A DNA stretch of 64,000 nucleotides from Acinetobacter sedimenti (GCF_022601685.1 NZ_JAKUML010000006.1:92541-156540); one strand, 5' to 3'. Counted from the stretch's first letter, positions 41,237 to 51,052 are shown. Notes: generated by a model not told the origin, from the letters alone. Numbers and translations: made by a program.

Positions 41237-41752
41237 ATGAACAGCATAGAAAAGACAATTGGAATAATTGAAAAAAGTTGGAGTACGAATCCAGTACTTG
41301 TAAAGCATAATGGATATGAAAACCCAATCCCTTTACGCTGTCTTTTAAACCCTGTATCAAATGAATATCTTGCAAAATTGAAGTCTTTATCACTACCACC
41401 TACTTTCAAAGAGTTCCGCTCTTTCACAAATGGTGCGGAGTTATTTAAGGATGAGTTATATGGTCAGTGGGGCTTAAAATTATACAATATTGATGAACTA
41501 GATCATGAAAGTAACTATCACAAAAACCAACGAACTCAAGATTTTATTCTTGGAGACATCATAGTTGGTGAATTTTATGGTGATTCAGATTTATTGCTAT
41601 TAAGAGCCGACCCTAAAAGTACAGACTTTGGATATATTTACGTTGTATTGCCACTTGATGATCGTAAAGACTGGTATCTCGTATCAAGGAGTTTTGAAGA
41701 GTTTTTACATCAGTTTGTGCTTCATCAAGGTAATAAATTTTGGGCGACTTAA
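41237..41752 (+). CDS. SMI1/KNR4-family protein (orphan immunity-like)
   Basis: A 171-residue acidic protein with the SMI1/KNR4 fold signature. LPPTFKEFRSFTNGAELF (about residues 54-71) is followed by LKLYNIDELDHE (about 81-92), then IIVGEFYGDSDLLLL and the aromatic C-terminal segment RSFEEFLHQFVLHQ. In bacteria this superfamily is common among immunity proteins of contact-dependent and type VI toxin systems. No toxin gene lies beside it. It is short of regulatory signals (no clear ribosome site), more AT-rich than its neighbours, and inserted between rlmD and the exonuclease gene. It may be a stray immunity gene or a housekeeping relative; the sequence alone does not decide. Confidence 0.75.
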   Translation: MNSIEKTIGIIEKSWSTNPVLVKHNGYENPIPLRCLLNPVSNEYLAKLKSLSLPPTFKEFRSFTNGAELFKDELYGQWGLKLYNIDELDHESNYHKNQRTQDFILGDIIVGEFYGDSDLLLLRADPKSTDFGYIYVVLPLDDRKDWYLVSRSFEEFLHQFVLHQGNKFWAT

Positions 41753-41763
41753 TTTTGATCTAA

Positions 41764-42576
41764 TTACAAAAAATCCTGCGCCGTAAACTCACTACTTAAA
41801 CTACTTTTCCGCCAATCTTCCAAAAATTCAGCATGTTGTGACTGCGTGTTTAAATATTGAATGATATGTCCAATCCATTGCCGATGTTGATCTTGCTGAA
41901 TAAAGCCACGAAGCAACATCCAGCGTAAGTAAACCAGCCACGTATTGAGCACATCACCCTCACAATAACTACTCAAATTCAGCCATTGCGCATTTTTCAC
42001 ATAATCCGCCACATGATAGCCAGAGATACCACGCTTACCAGGATAACCGAGAATTTGCGCCACATCATCGAGCTTTTGCACATTACGCAAGTTAAATCCT
42101 GCGAGCACATCCATCAGATCGGTATGGCGTGGATGGTAGCGGTTTTGGTAATTATTATGGCGTTTTTGACTATTCCAATCGCCCTGTTCAAACAGCTCAG
42201 GCGCAGATAAACCGTAATACAAACTGCGATACATGATCACAGGCAGATCGAATTGCGCACCATTCCAACTGACCAAAACAGGTGATTTCTTGCTAAAAAT
42301 CGAGATAAATTTCTGCAAAATTTCCCTTTCGCTGTACTGCTCTTGCGTCCAAGAAAACAATTGAAATTTATCCTCATCAATCCACAAACCCGAAATACAC
42401 ACTACTTCATGCAGTGGCAATCGTGGAAAATCCGTGCCTGACTCCTGACGACGAATCTTGGCTAAGGCTTGGCTGGCATCTTCGTCAGACAAGTCCAATT
42501 GATAGAGCTGGCGACCTGCTTTGAGCGCAGTCACGGTTTCTATATCAAACACCAAGACAGGATTGCCAAACATCAT
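41764..42576 (-). CDS. Predicted 3'-5' exonuclease (DnaQ-like, PolB exonuclease type)
   Basis: A 270-residue DEDD-superfamily exonuclease related to the proofreading domain of family B polymerases. Visible motifs are Exo I LVFDIETVTALKAG (Asp and Glu about residues 9 and 11), Exo II VLVSWNGAQFDLPVIMYRS (Asn/Asp about residues 113-120), and a later DLMDVL with CEGDVLNTWLVYLRWM (Exo III region). Role probably in DNA repair or RNA processing; the substrate is unknown. I prefer the ATG at 42576, which has AAGGA about nine bases upstream, over a TTG at 42612. Its stop is 11 bases from the SMI1 gene stop. It follows cysM closely on the same strand, probably as an operon. Confidence 0.85.
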   Translation of the reverse strand: MMFGNPVLVFDIETVTALKAGRQLYQLDLSDEDASQALAKIRRQESGTDFPRLPLHEVVCISGLWIDEDKFQLFSWTQEQYSEREILQKFISIFSKKSPVLVSWNGAQFDLPVIMYRSLYYGLSAPELFEQGDWNSQKRHNNYQNRYHPRHTDLMDVLAGFNLRNVQKLDDVAQILGYPGKRGISGYHVADYVKNAQWLNLSSYCEGDVLNTWLVYLRWMLLRGFIQQDQHRQWIGHIIQYLNTQSQHAEFLEDWRKSSLSSEFTAQDFL

Positions 42577-42612
42577 TTGGGATTTTCCTTTTTGAGTATT
42601 TTGAATAAGCAA

Positions 42613-43575
42613 TTAATCATCAGACTGTGAAAATAAGCCCGTAGACAGATACCGATCTCCACGGTCACAAACGATACATACGATCACTGCTTCAGGATTT
42701 TCAGTGGCAATTTGCTCAGCGATTTGCAATGACGCCCACACCGCACCACCTGATGATGTCCCTGCACTAATGCCCTCTTCACGAGCAAGACGGCGCATAG
42801 TCACTTCGGCATCTTTTTGATCAACATCCATCACTTGATCAACACGATTCGCATCAAAAATCGTCGGCAAATATTCCTGCGGCCAACGACGAATCCCTGC
42901 AATTGAAGAGCCTTCTGACGGTTGTAAACCGATAATTTGAATTTCAGGATTTTGTTCTTTGAGATATTTCGACACGCCCATGATCGTGCCAGTAGTGCCC
43001 ATTGAGCTGACAAAATGGGTGATTTTGCCTTGCGTGGCATTCCAAATCTCTGGACCTGTGGTGCGATAGTGGGCATCAACATTATCAGGATTACCAAATT
43101 GATTGAGCACCATGCCTTTGCCTTCAGCTTGCATCTGTAGCGCCAAATCACGCGCACCTTCCATGCCTTGCGCTTTAGTGACTTCGATCAGCTCCGCACC
43201 ATACGCAATCATGGCATCTTTACGCTCTTGGCTCATATTGTCAGGCATGATCAGCTTCATCTTGTAGCCACGCATCGCTGCTACCATCGCCAAAGCAATG
43301 CCTGTATTGCCACTGGTCGCTTCGATCAAGGTATCACCTGGTTTGATTTCGCCACGCTTTTCCGCTTGCATGATCATATTGTACGCAGGGCGATCTTTGA
43401 CTGAACCCGCAGGATTGTTGCCTTCAAGCTTCGCCAATACAGTCACATGACTTTTATTCAGTCGCTTTAAACGCACCAATGGCGTACCACCGACAAAATG
43501 ATCGAGGGTAAATTCATCGGTATTAAACAGTGCTGAAACTGGATTCAAAGCAGAATTCGAAGGCTGATTGCTCAT
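42613..43575 (-). CDS. cysM: Cysteine synthase B (O-acetylserine sulfhydrylase)
   Basis: PLP enzyme that makes cysteine from O-acetylserine and sulfide or thiosulfate. The 320-residue protein has the PLP-lysine loop EGNNPAGSVKDRPAYNM (Lys about residue 59), the substrate loop EATSGNTGIALAMVAA, the phosphate-binding SSMGTTGTIMGVS (about 190-202), and SAGTSSGGAVWASL (about 270-283). The size and RRWPQEYLPTIFD segment fit CysM better than CysK. The downstream exonuclease gene begins 36 bases after its stop. The CysM assignment against CysK is by similarity only. Confidence 0.9.
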   Translation of the reverse strand: MSNQPSNSALNPVSALFNTDEFTLDHFVGGTPLVRLKRLNKSHVTVLAKLEGNNPAGSVKDRPAYNMIMQAEKRGEIKPGDTLIEATSGNTGIALAMVAAMRGYKMKLIMPDNMSQERKDAMIAYGAELIEVTKAQGMEGARDLALQMQAEGKGMVLNQFGNPDNVDAHYRTTGPEIWNATQGKITHFVSSMGTTGTIMGVSKYLKEQNPEIQIIGLQPSEGSSIAGIRRWPQEYLPTIFDANRVDQVMDVDQKDAEVTMRRLAREEGISAGTSSGGAVWASLQIAEQIATENPEAVIVCIVCDRGDRYLSTGLFSQSDD

Positions 43576-43761
43576 AATAAAAACTTATTTAGAAATATAA
43601 AATTTAGAGGCTTATTGTAGTCAAAAAGTCGGTAGTTTGCATCTGTATCTATTTGCAATGCGTCGCAAAAGTCTTGCGACATGAACTGCAAAATGCAATG
43701 ACTATTATTTAAAGCGTGCTAATATCCGTAAACAATCATAATTTTTTTACGACGATTTGTG

Positions 43762-46677
43762 ATGCAGCGAAGATCAGAAAGCTTTTGGCACCGATTTAAA
43801 ATTAGTAATGCCTATGGACAGTTGATTGCACTGATTTTTGTGCCAATCATGATCTTGTCGCTGGCAGGTACTTTTTTAGTCTTGCAAGAAACTTCTCGCT
43901 CTATGCAAACCCAGCAAATCACTGCGGCGTCTGCGGTGTTGACCCGTTATCAAAAAACAGCTTCGATCCTGCTCAAACTCGACAAAAGCACGGTTCGCCG
44001 TCAGGCCGAAGCACAGCATATTTTGCAATATATTCTCAATGAACCTGAGATTATTCGCACAGCTTTGGTCGATATTCATGGTCAAACACACCTCAGTGTT
44101 GGGCATCGCAATCAAAGTGATTGGCCAATATTCCCTGTGAATTATAATTTTTTTGGTCCTGTGGAAAGTGGGCAAAATCACTTCTACGGCATGCGAGTTG
44201 GCTATGTCGATCAAGGCCCTGTGTGGCTGATGATCGAGATGGACAACAAACCGCTAACCCTTGCCAAATATCGTGTGTGGTTGGTACTGGTGGTGACTGG
44301 TTTGTTGACTTTATTATTACTATTATTGTGTCTAAATTTTTACGCACGACGTTGGATTGCGCCAATGTACGAGATTCGTTTGCAGTTGCAACGAATGAAT
44401 GCGGACAGTTTGGGTAAAAGCTTTCAAACCAACTCCACAGGTGAATTGGCATTACTTCAAAAGGACATTGCGACCTTATTGCGCCGTTTGAACTTTAGTT
44501 TTTTAGAGCTCAAAGAACATACTGAACAAACTGAAGATGATTTGCGTAAAACCTTAGACACTCTAGAAGTGCAAAACATTACTTATAAAAAAGCACGTGA
44601 CCAAGCGATCTCTGCCAATCAATCTAAATCGGTTTTCCTTGCCAATATCAGTCATGAACTGCGCACGCCCCTCAACAGCATTGACGGTTTTATTCACCTG
44701 ATGCTGCGCCGTGGTCAGCTTAATGATGAAAACCAAATGTATGTGCAAACCATTCGTAAATCTTCTGCACATCTTTTGGCATTGATCAATGATGTGCTTG
44801 ATTTTTCTAAAATTGATGCAGGAAAACTTGAGCTTGAAGTGGCCAATTTTAATTTGGAAGAAGCAATTTTTGATGTGATGGATATGCTCTCCCCACTCGC
44901 TTCTGAAAAACAAATCGACATGGCGATTTATTATGATCATGACTTGCCATTTCAAGTCTGTGGCGATGCGCTTCGCTTTAAACAAGTCTTGACCAATCTC
45001 GTGTCGAATGCGATTAAATTCACGCCTGAAGGTGACATTATTGTCCGCACACGACTTGAGCACCAAGAAGCCAACCGCATTACCATGCACTGTACTGTAC
45101 AAGATAGCGGTATTGGCTTGAGTGGGACTGATCGTAAAAAATTATTTGCCTCATTTAGTCAGGGTGATACCTCGGTCACACGTCAATTTGGTGGTACAGG
45201 ACTTGGACTTGCCATCTCAAAACAATTGGTACAACTGATGCACGGTCAGATTGGTTTTGAAGACAATCAAGAACGCAATCCCACCGAAAAAGGCGCAACT
45301 TTTTGGTTTAATGTACAGTTTGATCTGCCAAATGATCAACCTGAACTTAGCACTTCTATGGCACAGTTCAATGTGCTCAGCCACATCGCCCACCCTGCGA
45401 CTGCGAATATTCTAAAACAATATCTCGAAGACTATGACGCACAGCATCATGAATCGAGCTCAATTTTGGACTTGTTTAGCCGTTTAAAACAGTTTAATGA
45501 ATTAGGTGAAAAAGCATGGGTGATCGTCGATCATTCGGGTGATCTGGATGCCTTGTTACAAGAGATTCGTGCACGCTATCAAGGCAATTTGGCGATTTAT
45601 GGCTATCAAACGCTACTTGATCCGCAAGTCTTGCAGACCCATCATGCGATCGCACTCAATCAACCGCTGAGTCGTCAGAATCTGATCAAATTATTCTTTA
45701 ATCAGACACAGACCGTGAGCAATCCTGTGTTTAATGGACAAGGCTTGCATGTTCTTGCCGTTGATGATCATTTGCCAAATCTTGTAGTTTTAGAAGCGCT
45801 ACTGAATGAGTTGAATGTTGAAGTCACCACCGCACTTAATGGTCAAACTGCATTAAATCGTATCAAAGAACGCCTTGATAAAAATCAGCCACTTTTTGAT
45901 TTGGTCTTTATGGATATTCAGATGCCAGTCATGTCAGGTCCTGAAACCACTCAGACAATCCGTGGCATGGAACATCATGCAACACAGACGAATCACTTGC
46001 CAATCATTGCACTGACGGCACATGCCATGTCAGATGAAAAAGAAAATCTAATGCACGCAGGCTTTAATGACTATGTGACTAAGCCGATCCAGCTTGAACA
46101 ACTCATTCAAATCTTAGGCACATGGACAAAAGCTGAAAATCTTCAAAGCATCGACGGTTCTGCAAATAGCAATTTGAATAACACCTTAAATAATAGTTTG
46201 AATAACAACCTAAATAGCATCTCAGCTAACAACGCATTATCAAATGCTGAAAGCAATGTACATACATCGAGCACCTCATCTCAATCGCAGATTAAACATC
46301 ATGCAGATGACATCATCTTGGACTGGAATTTAAGTTTACAACTTGCTGCCAATAAAGTTGATCTTGCCAAAGATTTACTACGTATGCTTATTGATAGCTT
46401 TGATGAAGAACAGCATGAGATGCAACAACTCATCGAGCTCGAAGACTTTCCGCAGCTTGAGCAAAATCTTCACCGCATCTATGGCGCAACACGTTATGTC
46501 GGTACTCCACAGTTGCAAAAGCTTACTGGTGAATTTGAACAGTTTGTATCCACACTACGCAAAGAGCAACGCCCTGCCGACGACGACTTTATCGAACAGG
46601 TGTTACACCGCTATAAAGTATTACTCGAAGCGATGGCGCACGTTCGACTTGCTGCACAAGAGTATTTTACTCGCTAG
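43762..46677 (+). CDS. gacS: Hybrid sensor histidine kinase GacS (BarA type)
   Basis: Tripartite hybrid kinase of the Gac/Rsm system, which phosphorylates GacA to control small regulatory RNAs, virulence and catabolism. The 971-residue protein has two membrane helices (about residues 18-40 and 172-192), a periplasmic sensor loop between them, and HAMP. The HisKA phospho-acceptor is H298 (NISHELRTPLNSIDGF), with the ATPase domain near NLVSNAIKFTPEGD and FGGTGLGLAISKQL. A degenerate receiver-like stretch precedes a true receiver with D718 (DLVFMDIQMPVMSGPE). An Asn/Ser/Leu-rich linker leads to an HPt domain with H904 (LHRIYGATRYVGTPQL). A GTG three bases earlier is the alternative start. No gacA is nearby. 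Confidence 0.93.
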   Translation: MQRRSESFWHRFKISNAYGQLIALIFVPIMILSLAGTFLVLQETSRSMQTQQITAASAVLTRYQKTASILLKLDKSTVRRQAEAQHILQYILNEPEIIRTALVDIHGQTHLSVGHRNQSDWPIFPVNYNFFGPVESGQNHFYGMRVGYVDQGPVWLMIEMDNKPLTLAKYRVWLVLVVTGLLTLLLLLLCLNFYARRWIAPMYEIRLQLQRMNADSLGKSFQTNSTGELALLQKDIATLLRRLNFSFLELKEHTEQTEDDLRKTLDTLEVQNITYKKARDQAISANQSKSVFLANISHELRTPLNSIDGFIHLMLRRGQLNDENQMYVQTIRKSSAHLLALINDVLDFSKIDAGKLELEVANFNLEEAIFDVMDMLSPLASEKQIDMAIYYDHDLPFQVCGDALRFKQVLTNLVSNAIKFTPEGDIIVRTRLEHQEANRITMHCTVQDSGIGLSGTDRKKLFASFSQGDTSVTRQFGGTGLGLAISKQLVQLMHGQIGFEDNQERNPTEKGATFWFNVQFDLPNDQPELSTSMAQFNVLSHIAHPATANILKQYLEDYDAQHHESSSILDLFSRLKQFNELGEKAWVIVDHSGDLDALLQEIRARYQGNLAIYGYQTLLDPQVLQTHHAIALNQPLSRQNLIKLFFNQTQTVSNPVFNGQGLHVLAVDDHLPNLVVLEALLNELNVEVTTALNGQTALNRIKERLDKNQPLFDLVFMDIQMPVMSGPETTQTIRGMEHHATQTNHLPIIALTAHAMSDEKENLMHAGFNDYVTKPIQLEQLIQILGTWTKAENLQSIDGSANSNLNNTLNNSLNNNLNSISANNALSNAESNVHTSSTSSQSQIKHHADDIILDWNLSLQLAANKVDLAKDLLRMLIDSFDEEQHEMQQLIELEDFPQLEQNLHRIYGATRYVGTPQLQKLTGEFEQFVSTLRKEQRPADDDFIEQVLHRYKVLLEAMAHVRLAAQEYFTR

Positions 46678-46808
46678 GTTTTTAGAAACTCCCTTTCATA
46701 AGTAACGTTGAGTTGACTGTGAACTTAGCGTCAATTTCTTTATCCTGACAGAAATACCGACATGCTATGATTCGTAGCAATCTCAAAAACAATCAAAGGA
46801 ACTCCCCC

Positions 46809-47603
46809 ATGTCTTTACTGAGCGTAGACATTAATCCGCAAGGCATTGCAACTGTCAAACTCAATCGCCCTGAAAAGCGTAATGCAATGACCTTTGCACT
46901 ATTACAAGCTCTTGTCGATACCGCAAAATCATTAAAAAAGAATAAAAAAATTCGCTGTATTATTCTCACTGGTGAAGCAAATGTCTTTAGTGCTGGGATT
47001 GATCTGAGTGATTTGAATAATCCAAAAAATCGCCTATTTGCCGCATGGGAACTCATTAAACCGGGTCAAAGTCTATTCCAAAAAGCATTTCTCATTTGGC
47101 AAAGCATGCCTGTTCCAGTGATTAGTGCAATTCAAGGCTATTGCTTTGGTGCAGGCATGCAACTAGCACTCGCATCGGATATTCGTATTGCCCACCCGAA
47201 TACACAAATGTCAATCATGGAAAGTCGTTGGGGACTCGTGCCTGATATGGGCTTAACACGTTCACTCAAAGGCTTAATTGGTTTAGACCTTGCTAAAGAG
47301 CTGACCCTCACCGCACGTATTTTCGACGGTGCATACGCCAAAGACATCGGCTTAGTCACCCATCTCGATGACAACCCAATGATCAAAGCACAAGCCTTAG
47401 CTGAAGAGCTGATTCAACGCTCACCTGATGCCTTGCTCGCTGCAAAACGTGTTCTTGATGCGATGGTACACCAACCAAACAAAGCATTACGTTTGGAAAA
47501 GATTTGGCAATTCCGCCTCATTGCAGGTAAGAACAGTAAAATCGCACGTAAAAAAGACAAACATCCAGACATCCACTTTGCACCACGCCAATTTAATGGT
47601 TAA
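46809..47603 (+). CDS. Crotonase/enoyl-CoA hydratase-family protein
   Basis: A 264-residue crotonase-fold protein acting on acyl-CoA thioesters. The oxyanion-hole segments are VFSAGIDLSDLNN (about residues 59-71) and QGYCFGAGMQLALASDIRIA (about 105-124). The region SIMESRWGLVPDMGLTRSL holds one catalytic-type Glu and an Asp. The C-terminus is family-like. Real enoyl-CoA hydratases carry two Glu, and the pattern here (ESRWGLVPD) suggests a hydratase/isomerase close to family members annotated as carnitinyl-CoA or gallate-type enzymes. The reaction cannot be fixed. AAAGGA eight bases before the ATG decides the start, rejecting upstream codons. It heads a three-gene set. Confidence 0.85.
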   Translation: MSLLSVDINPQGIATVKLNRPEKRNAMTFALLQALVDTAKSLKKNKKIRCIILTGEANVFSAGIDLSDLNNPKNRLFAAWELIKPGQSLFQKAFLIWQSMPVPVISAIQGYCFGAGMQLALASDIRIAHPNTQMSIMESRWGLVPDMGLTRSLKGLIGLDLAKELTLTARIFDGAYAKDIGLVTHLDDNPMIKAQALAEELIQRSPDALLAAKRVLDAMVHQPNKALRLEKIWQFRLIAGKNSKIARKKDKHPDIHFAPRQFNG

Positions 47604-47639
47604 TCTTGGTTGATCGCCATAATTAGTCAGGTTTAAGCT

Positions 47640-48515
47640 ATGCCACAATTTTCTACAGAGACCGCAATCGCCTTTCTTGGCATGGGATTGATGGGCTCTC
47701 GCATGAGCAAGCGTTTGCTTGGTGCGAACTTTACTGTGGCTGTTTGGAACCGCACCACAAGTGCATGTGATGAAGTCATCACTCATGGTGCGTCTGCTTT
47801 AGACCTGCAAAAAATTGGCGATTATCCAATTATCATGCTGTGTCTTGCTGATGACCATGCTGTACAAGCAGTAATTGATCAGCTCATGCCAAATCTGCAA
47901 ACTGGACAAATCATTATTGATTTTTCTAGCCTGTCTGTGGCAAAAACACACGCCCTATCAACGCAAGTCGTAAACAAAAATGTAACTTTGATTGATTCTC
48001 CTGTATCTGGTGGTACCGTAGGCGCTGAGCAAGGCAGTTTAGTGATTTTTGCAGGTGGTGATGCGACTTTAATAAACGCTCTTGCACCAGTCTATGCGCC
48101 ACTATCTGCACGTGTGACGTGTATGGGCGGTGTCGGCACAGGTCAGGCGACTAAGATTTGCAATCAACTCATCGTTGCTGCCAATAGCACATTGATCGCC
48201 GAAGCTGTCGCACTCGCACAGCAAGCAGGTGTCGATACTAATCTGCTTGCACCTGCACTTGCAGGTGGGTTTGCCGACTCCAAACCATTTCAAATCCTCG
48301 CACCACGTATGGCAAGTCAACGTTTTGAGCCTATCCAATGGAAAGTGCAAACCCTTGCCAAAGACTTAAATAACGCCACAACTTTAGCAAAAGATTTGGG
48401 CTTAAATATCCCTGTGGCAAGCCACGCTTTAGCACAATTACAACAACATCAACAAAATGGCTTTGCAGAACACGACCTTTCGAGCATAATATTAAATATC
48501 AACATGGAGATTTAG
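47640..48515 (+). CDS. NAD(P)-dependent 3-hydroxyacid dehydrogenase family (GarR/HIBADH type)
   Basis: A 291-residue member of the beta-hydroxyacid dehydrogenase family, which includes tartronate semialdehyde reductase and 3-hydroxyisobutyrate dehydrogenase. Visible are the Rossmann motif IAFLGMGLMGSRMSKRLL (residues 9-26), the substrate-binding DSPVSGGTVGAEQGSLVIF (about 120-138), the catalytic lysine region GVGTGQATKICNQLIVAANS (Lys about residue 171) and the conserved LAKDLNNA. It starts 36 bases after the crotonase gene and ends 10 bases before the isomerase gene. The latter pairing is the usual one for a tartronate semialdehyde reductase in glyoxylate use. Confidence 0.88.
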   Translation: MPQFSTETAIAFLGMGLMGSRMSKRLLGANFTVAVWNRTTSACDEVITHGASALDLQKIGDYPIIMLCLADDHAVQAVIDQLMPNLQTGQIIIDFSSLSVAKTHALSTQVVNKNVTLIDSPVSGGTVGAEQGSLVIFAGGDATLINALAPVYAPLSARVTCMGGVGTGQATKICNQLIVAANSTLIAEAVALAQQAGVDTNLLAPALAGGFADSKPFQILAPRMASQRFEPIQWKVQTLAKDLNNATTLAKDLGLNIPVASHALAQLQQHQQNGFAEHDLSSIILNINMEI

Positions 48516-48525
48516 GAGACTTTCG

Positions 48526-49302
48526 ATGCTTAATCTTGCGGTCAATCTTTCCTTAATCTTTCACGAAGTGCCCTTGATCGAACGCTTTGCCCTTGCCAAA
48601 GCGCAAGGCTTTCGTGCTGTCGAAATTCAATTTCCCTATGAACTCAGTATTACGCAGATTCAAAATGAACTGGATCGGCATGAACTCAATTTGGTGCTGA
48701 TCAATGTGCCTGCGGGTGACTTGATGCAAGGCGGTGGTGGCTTAGCCTGCGTCCCTGGTCGTGAGTATGAGTTTGAAAAAGCGGTACAGCTCGCCATTGA
48801 ATATGCGGCAGCACTACACGTCCCAACAGTGAATATTTTGGCAGGGAAACAGCCGATTGATGCTGATCTACTCCCTTGCCTACAAACCTTTGCCAATAAT
48901 TTGAAATTTGCCTGTGATCTCTTTCAAAGTGCGGATATTAGCCCTGTGATCGAGATGATCAACGGCACGGATATGCCACGCTTTTTAATTCAAAATATTG
49001 CGCAAGCTCAGGAAATGCTTGAGGCTGTGCAACACCCTGCTCTTCGATTGCAATATGACTGCTACCATATGGCAATGATGGGTGAGGACTTACTCAGTGC
49101 CTTACAAGAAAATATTGATGTCATTGGTCATATTCAATTTGCAGACTATCCACATCGTCATGAGCCATTCACTGGTGATATCAATTTCGCCGAGTTTTTT
49201 GATTGGATTCAAAATAGTCATTATCTTGGCTACTGTGCCGCAGAATATAAGCCAAGCCAAAACTCAGAGGACAGCTTTGACTGGTTAAAAGCATATATCT
49301 AA
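48526..49302 (+). CDS. Hydroxypyruvate isomerase-like TIM barrel protein
   Basis: A 258-residue xylose-isomerase-like TIM barrel of the Hyi/OtnI family, interconverting hydroxypyruvate and tartronate semialdehyde or acting on related sugars acids. Segments seen are AVEIQFPYELSITQIQNEL (about 27-45), VINPVI-type metal site SPVIEMINGTDMPRFLI (about 140-156), LQYDCYHMAMMGEDLL (metal ligands, about 176-191) and IQFADYPHRHEPFTG. With the preceding reductase it fits the end of the glycerate pathway. No glyoxylate carboligase lies in the window, so the carbon source cannot be named. Start by position and an AGGAG site 7 bases upstream (TTAGGAGACTTTCG). Confidence 0.85.
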   Translation: MLNLAVNLSLIFHEVPLIERFALAKAQGFRAVEIQFPYELSITQIQNELDRHELNLVLINVPAGDLMQGGGGLACVPGREYEFEKAVQLAIEYAAALHVPTVNILAGKQPIDADLLPCLQTFANNLKFACDLFQSADISPVIEMINGTDMPRFLIQNIAQAQEMLEAVQHPALRLQYDCYHMAMMGEDLLSALQENIDVIGHIQFADYPHRHEPFTGDINFAEFFDWIQNSHYLGYCAAEYKPSQNSEDSFDWLKAYI

Positions 49303-49357
49303 TGCTTTTAAATCGTATAGCCTGCAATTCAGCTTTTTAACTAAAAACGATAGACAT

Positions 49358-49390
49358 AAAAAACCAAGTGATAAATCACTTGGTTTTTTT
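49358..49390. terminator. Bidirectional terminator between hyi-like gene and tig
   Basis: AACCAAGTGA (49362-49371) pairs with TCACTTGGTT (49376-49385) around TAAA. There are A-runs before the stem and T-runs after it, so it can end transcripts from both convergent genes. Confidence 0.92.
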
Positions 49391-49435
49391 ACATCAACAT
49401 ACTTCACTCAACTGATGCTAAGTGAAGCAAGGTCA

Positions 49436-50773
49436 TTAACCTTGTTGTTGACGCGCTTGCTGTTCTTTCAACAACTCTTGATAAGACACTTCAGTTTCTG
49501 ACACTTTTGCACCTTGCAAAATGTGATCAACCACTTGATCTTCAAGAACAACCGCTTCGATTTGCGCACGTTGTTGCTTGTCAGTGGTGAAGTATTCAAT
49601 CACTTCTGCTGGATCTTCATAAGAAGACGCCATATCTTCGATGAACGCTGTTACACGAGCTTGATCTACTTCAAGTTTTGCATCTTGCAATACTTTAGAA
49701 ATCAATACGCCTAACTTCACAGAACGCTCTGCTTGGTCTTTAAACAAGTCATCTGGCAATACGCTAGAATCAAATGCTTTCGCACCTTGCGCACCAAACT
49801 GCTGTGTGAACTGTTGAACCATCTGTTGACGTTGACGGTCAATTTCTTGTGCAACCATAGAAGCCGGTACTTCGATTTCATTGGCAGCAACAAGTGCATC
49901 AAATGCAGCTTGTTTCACTTGGCTACGTAGACCATTTTTTACTTCACGTTCCATATTTTTGCGAACGTCAGCTTTTAATTTATCAATGCCATCTTCTTCA
50001 GACAGACCGAATACTTCTAAGAATTCTTTGTCGATTTCTGGAAGTTTAGACTTTTCAACTTTCTTCACAGTGATTTTGAACTGTGCCGCTTTACCCGCAA
50101 GGTTTTCAGCTTGATAGTCTTCAGGGAAAGTCACATCAATTACTTTCTCTTCGCCTTTCTTCATGCCAACGATGCCATCTTCAAAACCTGGAATCATTTG
50201 ACCTGAACCAAGTACCAGCGTGTAGTCTTCAGCAGAACCACCGTCGAACTTCTCACCGTCGATTGAGCCTTCAAAGTCGAAAGTCACTTGCATTTCGTTT
50301 TTCGCCATACCCTTGGTTTCAGCCCAAGTTTGACGTTGCTTTTGCAAGTTTTCGATCATCGTATCAACATCAGCGTCTTTCACTTCTGCTTTTTTACGAT
50401 CAATCTCTAAACTATCAAAGCCTGCAACATCGACTTCTGGATACACTTCTACAGTCGCTTCATAGATCAAAGCATCATCTTTGTTTTCTACTTTTTCGAT
50501 ATTCGGCGTACCAACAGCGTTGATTTTTTCTTGTTGAATCGCTTCAAACACAGTATCACGTATGATGTCATTCACGACTTCTTGGTAGATACCTGCGCCA
50601 TATTCACGACGAACAACATTCACAGGTACTTTACCCGGACGAAAGCCGTTCATCTTCACAGTTTTCGCAGTACGTTGAATACGCGCTTCAAATTTCTCAT
50701 TCACACGGCTGGTCGGTACCGACACTTTCAAACGACGGGAAACACCCGAAACCGCTTCAGAAGTTACTTGCAT
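49436..50773 (-). CDS. tig: Trigger factor (ribosome-associated chaperone and prolyl isomerase)
   Basis: Folding helper bound to ribosomal protein L23 at the exit tunnel. The 445-residue product has the ribosome-binding tail segment [18 protein letters not shown] (GFRxGKxP signature, about residues 42-59), a central FKBP-type domain (about 150-240, with [18 protein letters not shown]) and a long C-terminal helical domain ([19 protein letters not shown]). The start is the ATG at 50773 ([10 protein letters not shown]), which has GAGGA about five bases upstream and matches family length. An upstream ATG at 50800 would add nine residues. It is a stand-alone gene in this window. Confidence 0.97.
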   Translation of the reverse strand: MQVTSEAVSGVSRRLKVSVPTSRVNEKFEARIQRTAKTVKMNGFRPGKVPVNVVRREYGAGIYQEVVNDIIRDTVFEAIQQEKINAVGTPNIEKVENKDDALIYEATVEVYPEVDVAGFDSLEIDRKKAEVKDADVDTMIENLQKQRQTWAETKGMAKNEMQVTFDFEGSIDGEKFDGGSAEDYTLVLGSGQMIPGFEDGIVGMKKGEEKVIDVTFPEDYQAENLAGKAAQFKITVKKVEKSKLPEIDKEFLEVFGLSEEDGIDKLKADVRKNMEREVKNGLRSQVKQAAFDALVAANEIEVPASMVAQEIDRQRQQMVQQFTQQFGAQGAKAFDSSVLPDDLFKDQAERSVKLGVLISKVLQDAKLEVDQARVTAFIEDMASSYEDPAEVIEYFTTDKQQRAQIEAVVLEDQVVDHILQGAKVSETEVSYQELLKEQQARQQQG

Positions 50774-50974
50774 GGCTTCCTCTATCTTTGGATTAATCAT
50801 TACAGTTTTTAAAAAAGTGCCACATTATATGACAACATTGGACGATATACAAAACTTGTGCGAAAAATCTTTAGATCACTACCAACTCAGACCATTAATT
50901 CAATATTTATGAATATATTAATCAGTAAATTAAATCATTATTTAAGGGCTGTGAGCGAAACTGATATTGTAATT

Positions 50975-50993
50975 AAGAATGATTATTATTAGA
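50975..50993 (+). promoter_or_regulatory. Fur-box-like site upstream of piuA
   Basis: The 19 bases AAGAATGATTATTATTAGA match the Fur box GATAATGATAATCATTATC at 13 positions. It lies 60 bases before the receptor start, which fits iron repression of the receptor. Confidence 0.6.
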
Positions 50994-51052
50994 ATGTGCA
51001 CAAATTGTTACATCATGTAGCTGTTTCTCCTTAATCTCTACGGATTTTAAAT

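Noticed and set aside
46150..46300. Repeat region in gacS as a CRISPR or tandem-repeat locus
   Set aside because: It is coding, in frame, with imperfect short units; no spacer architecture.
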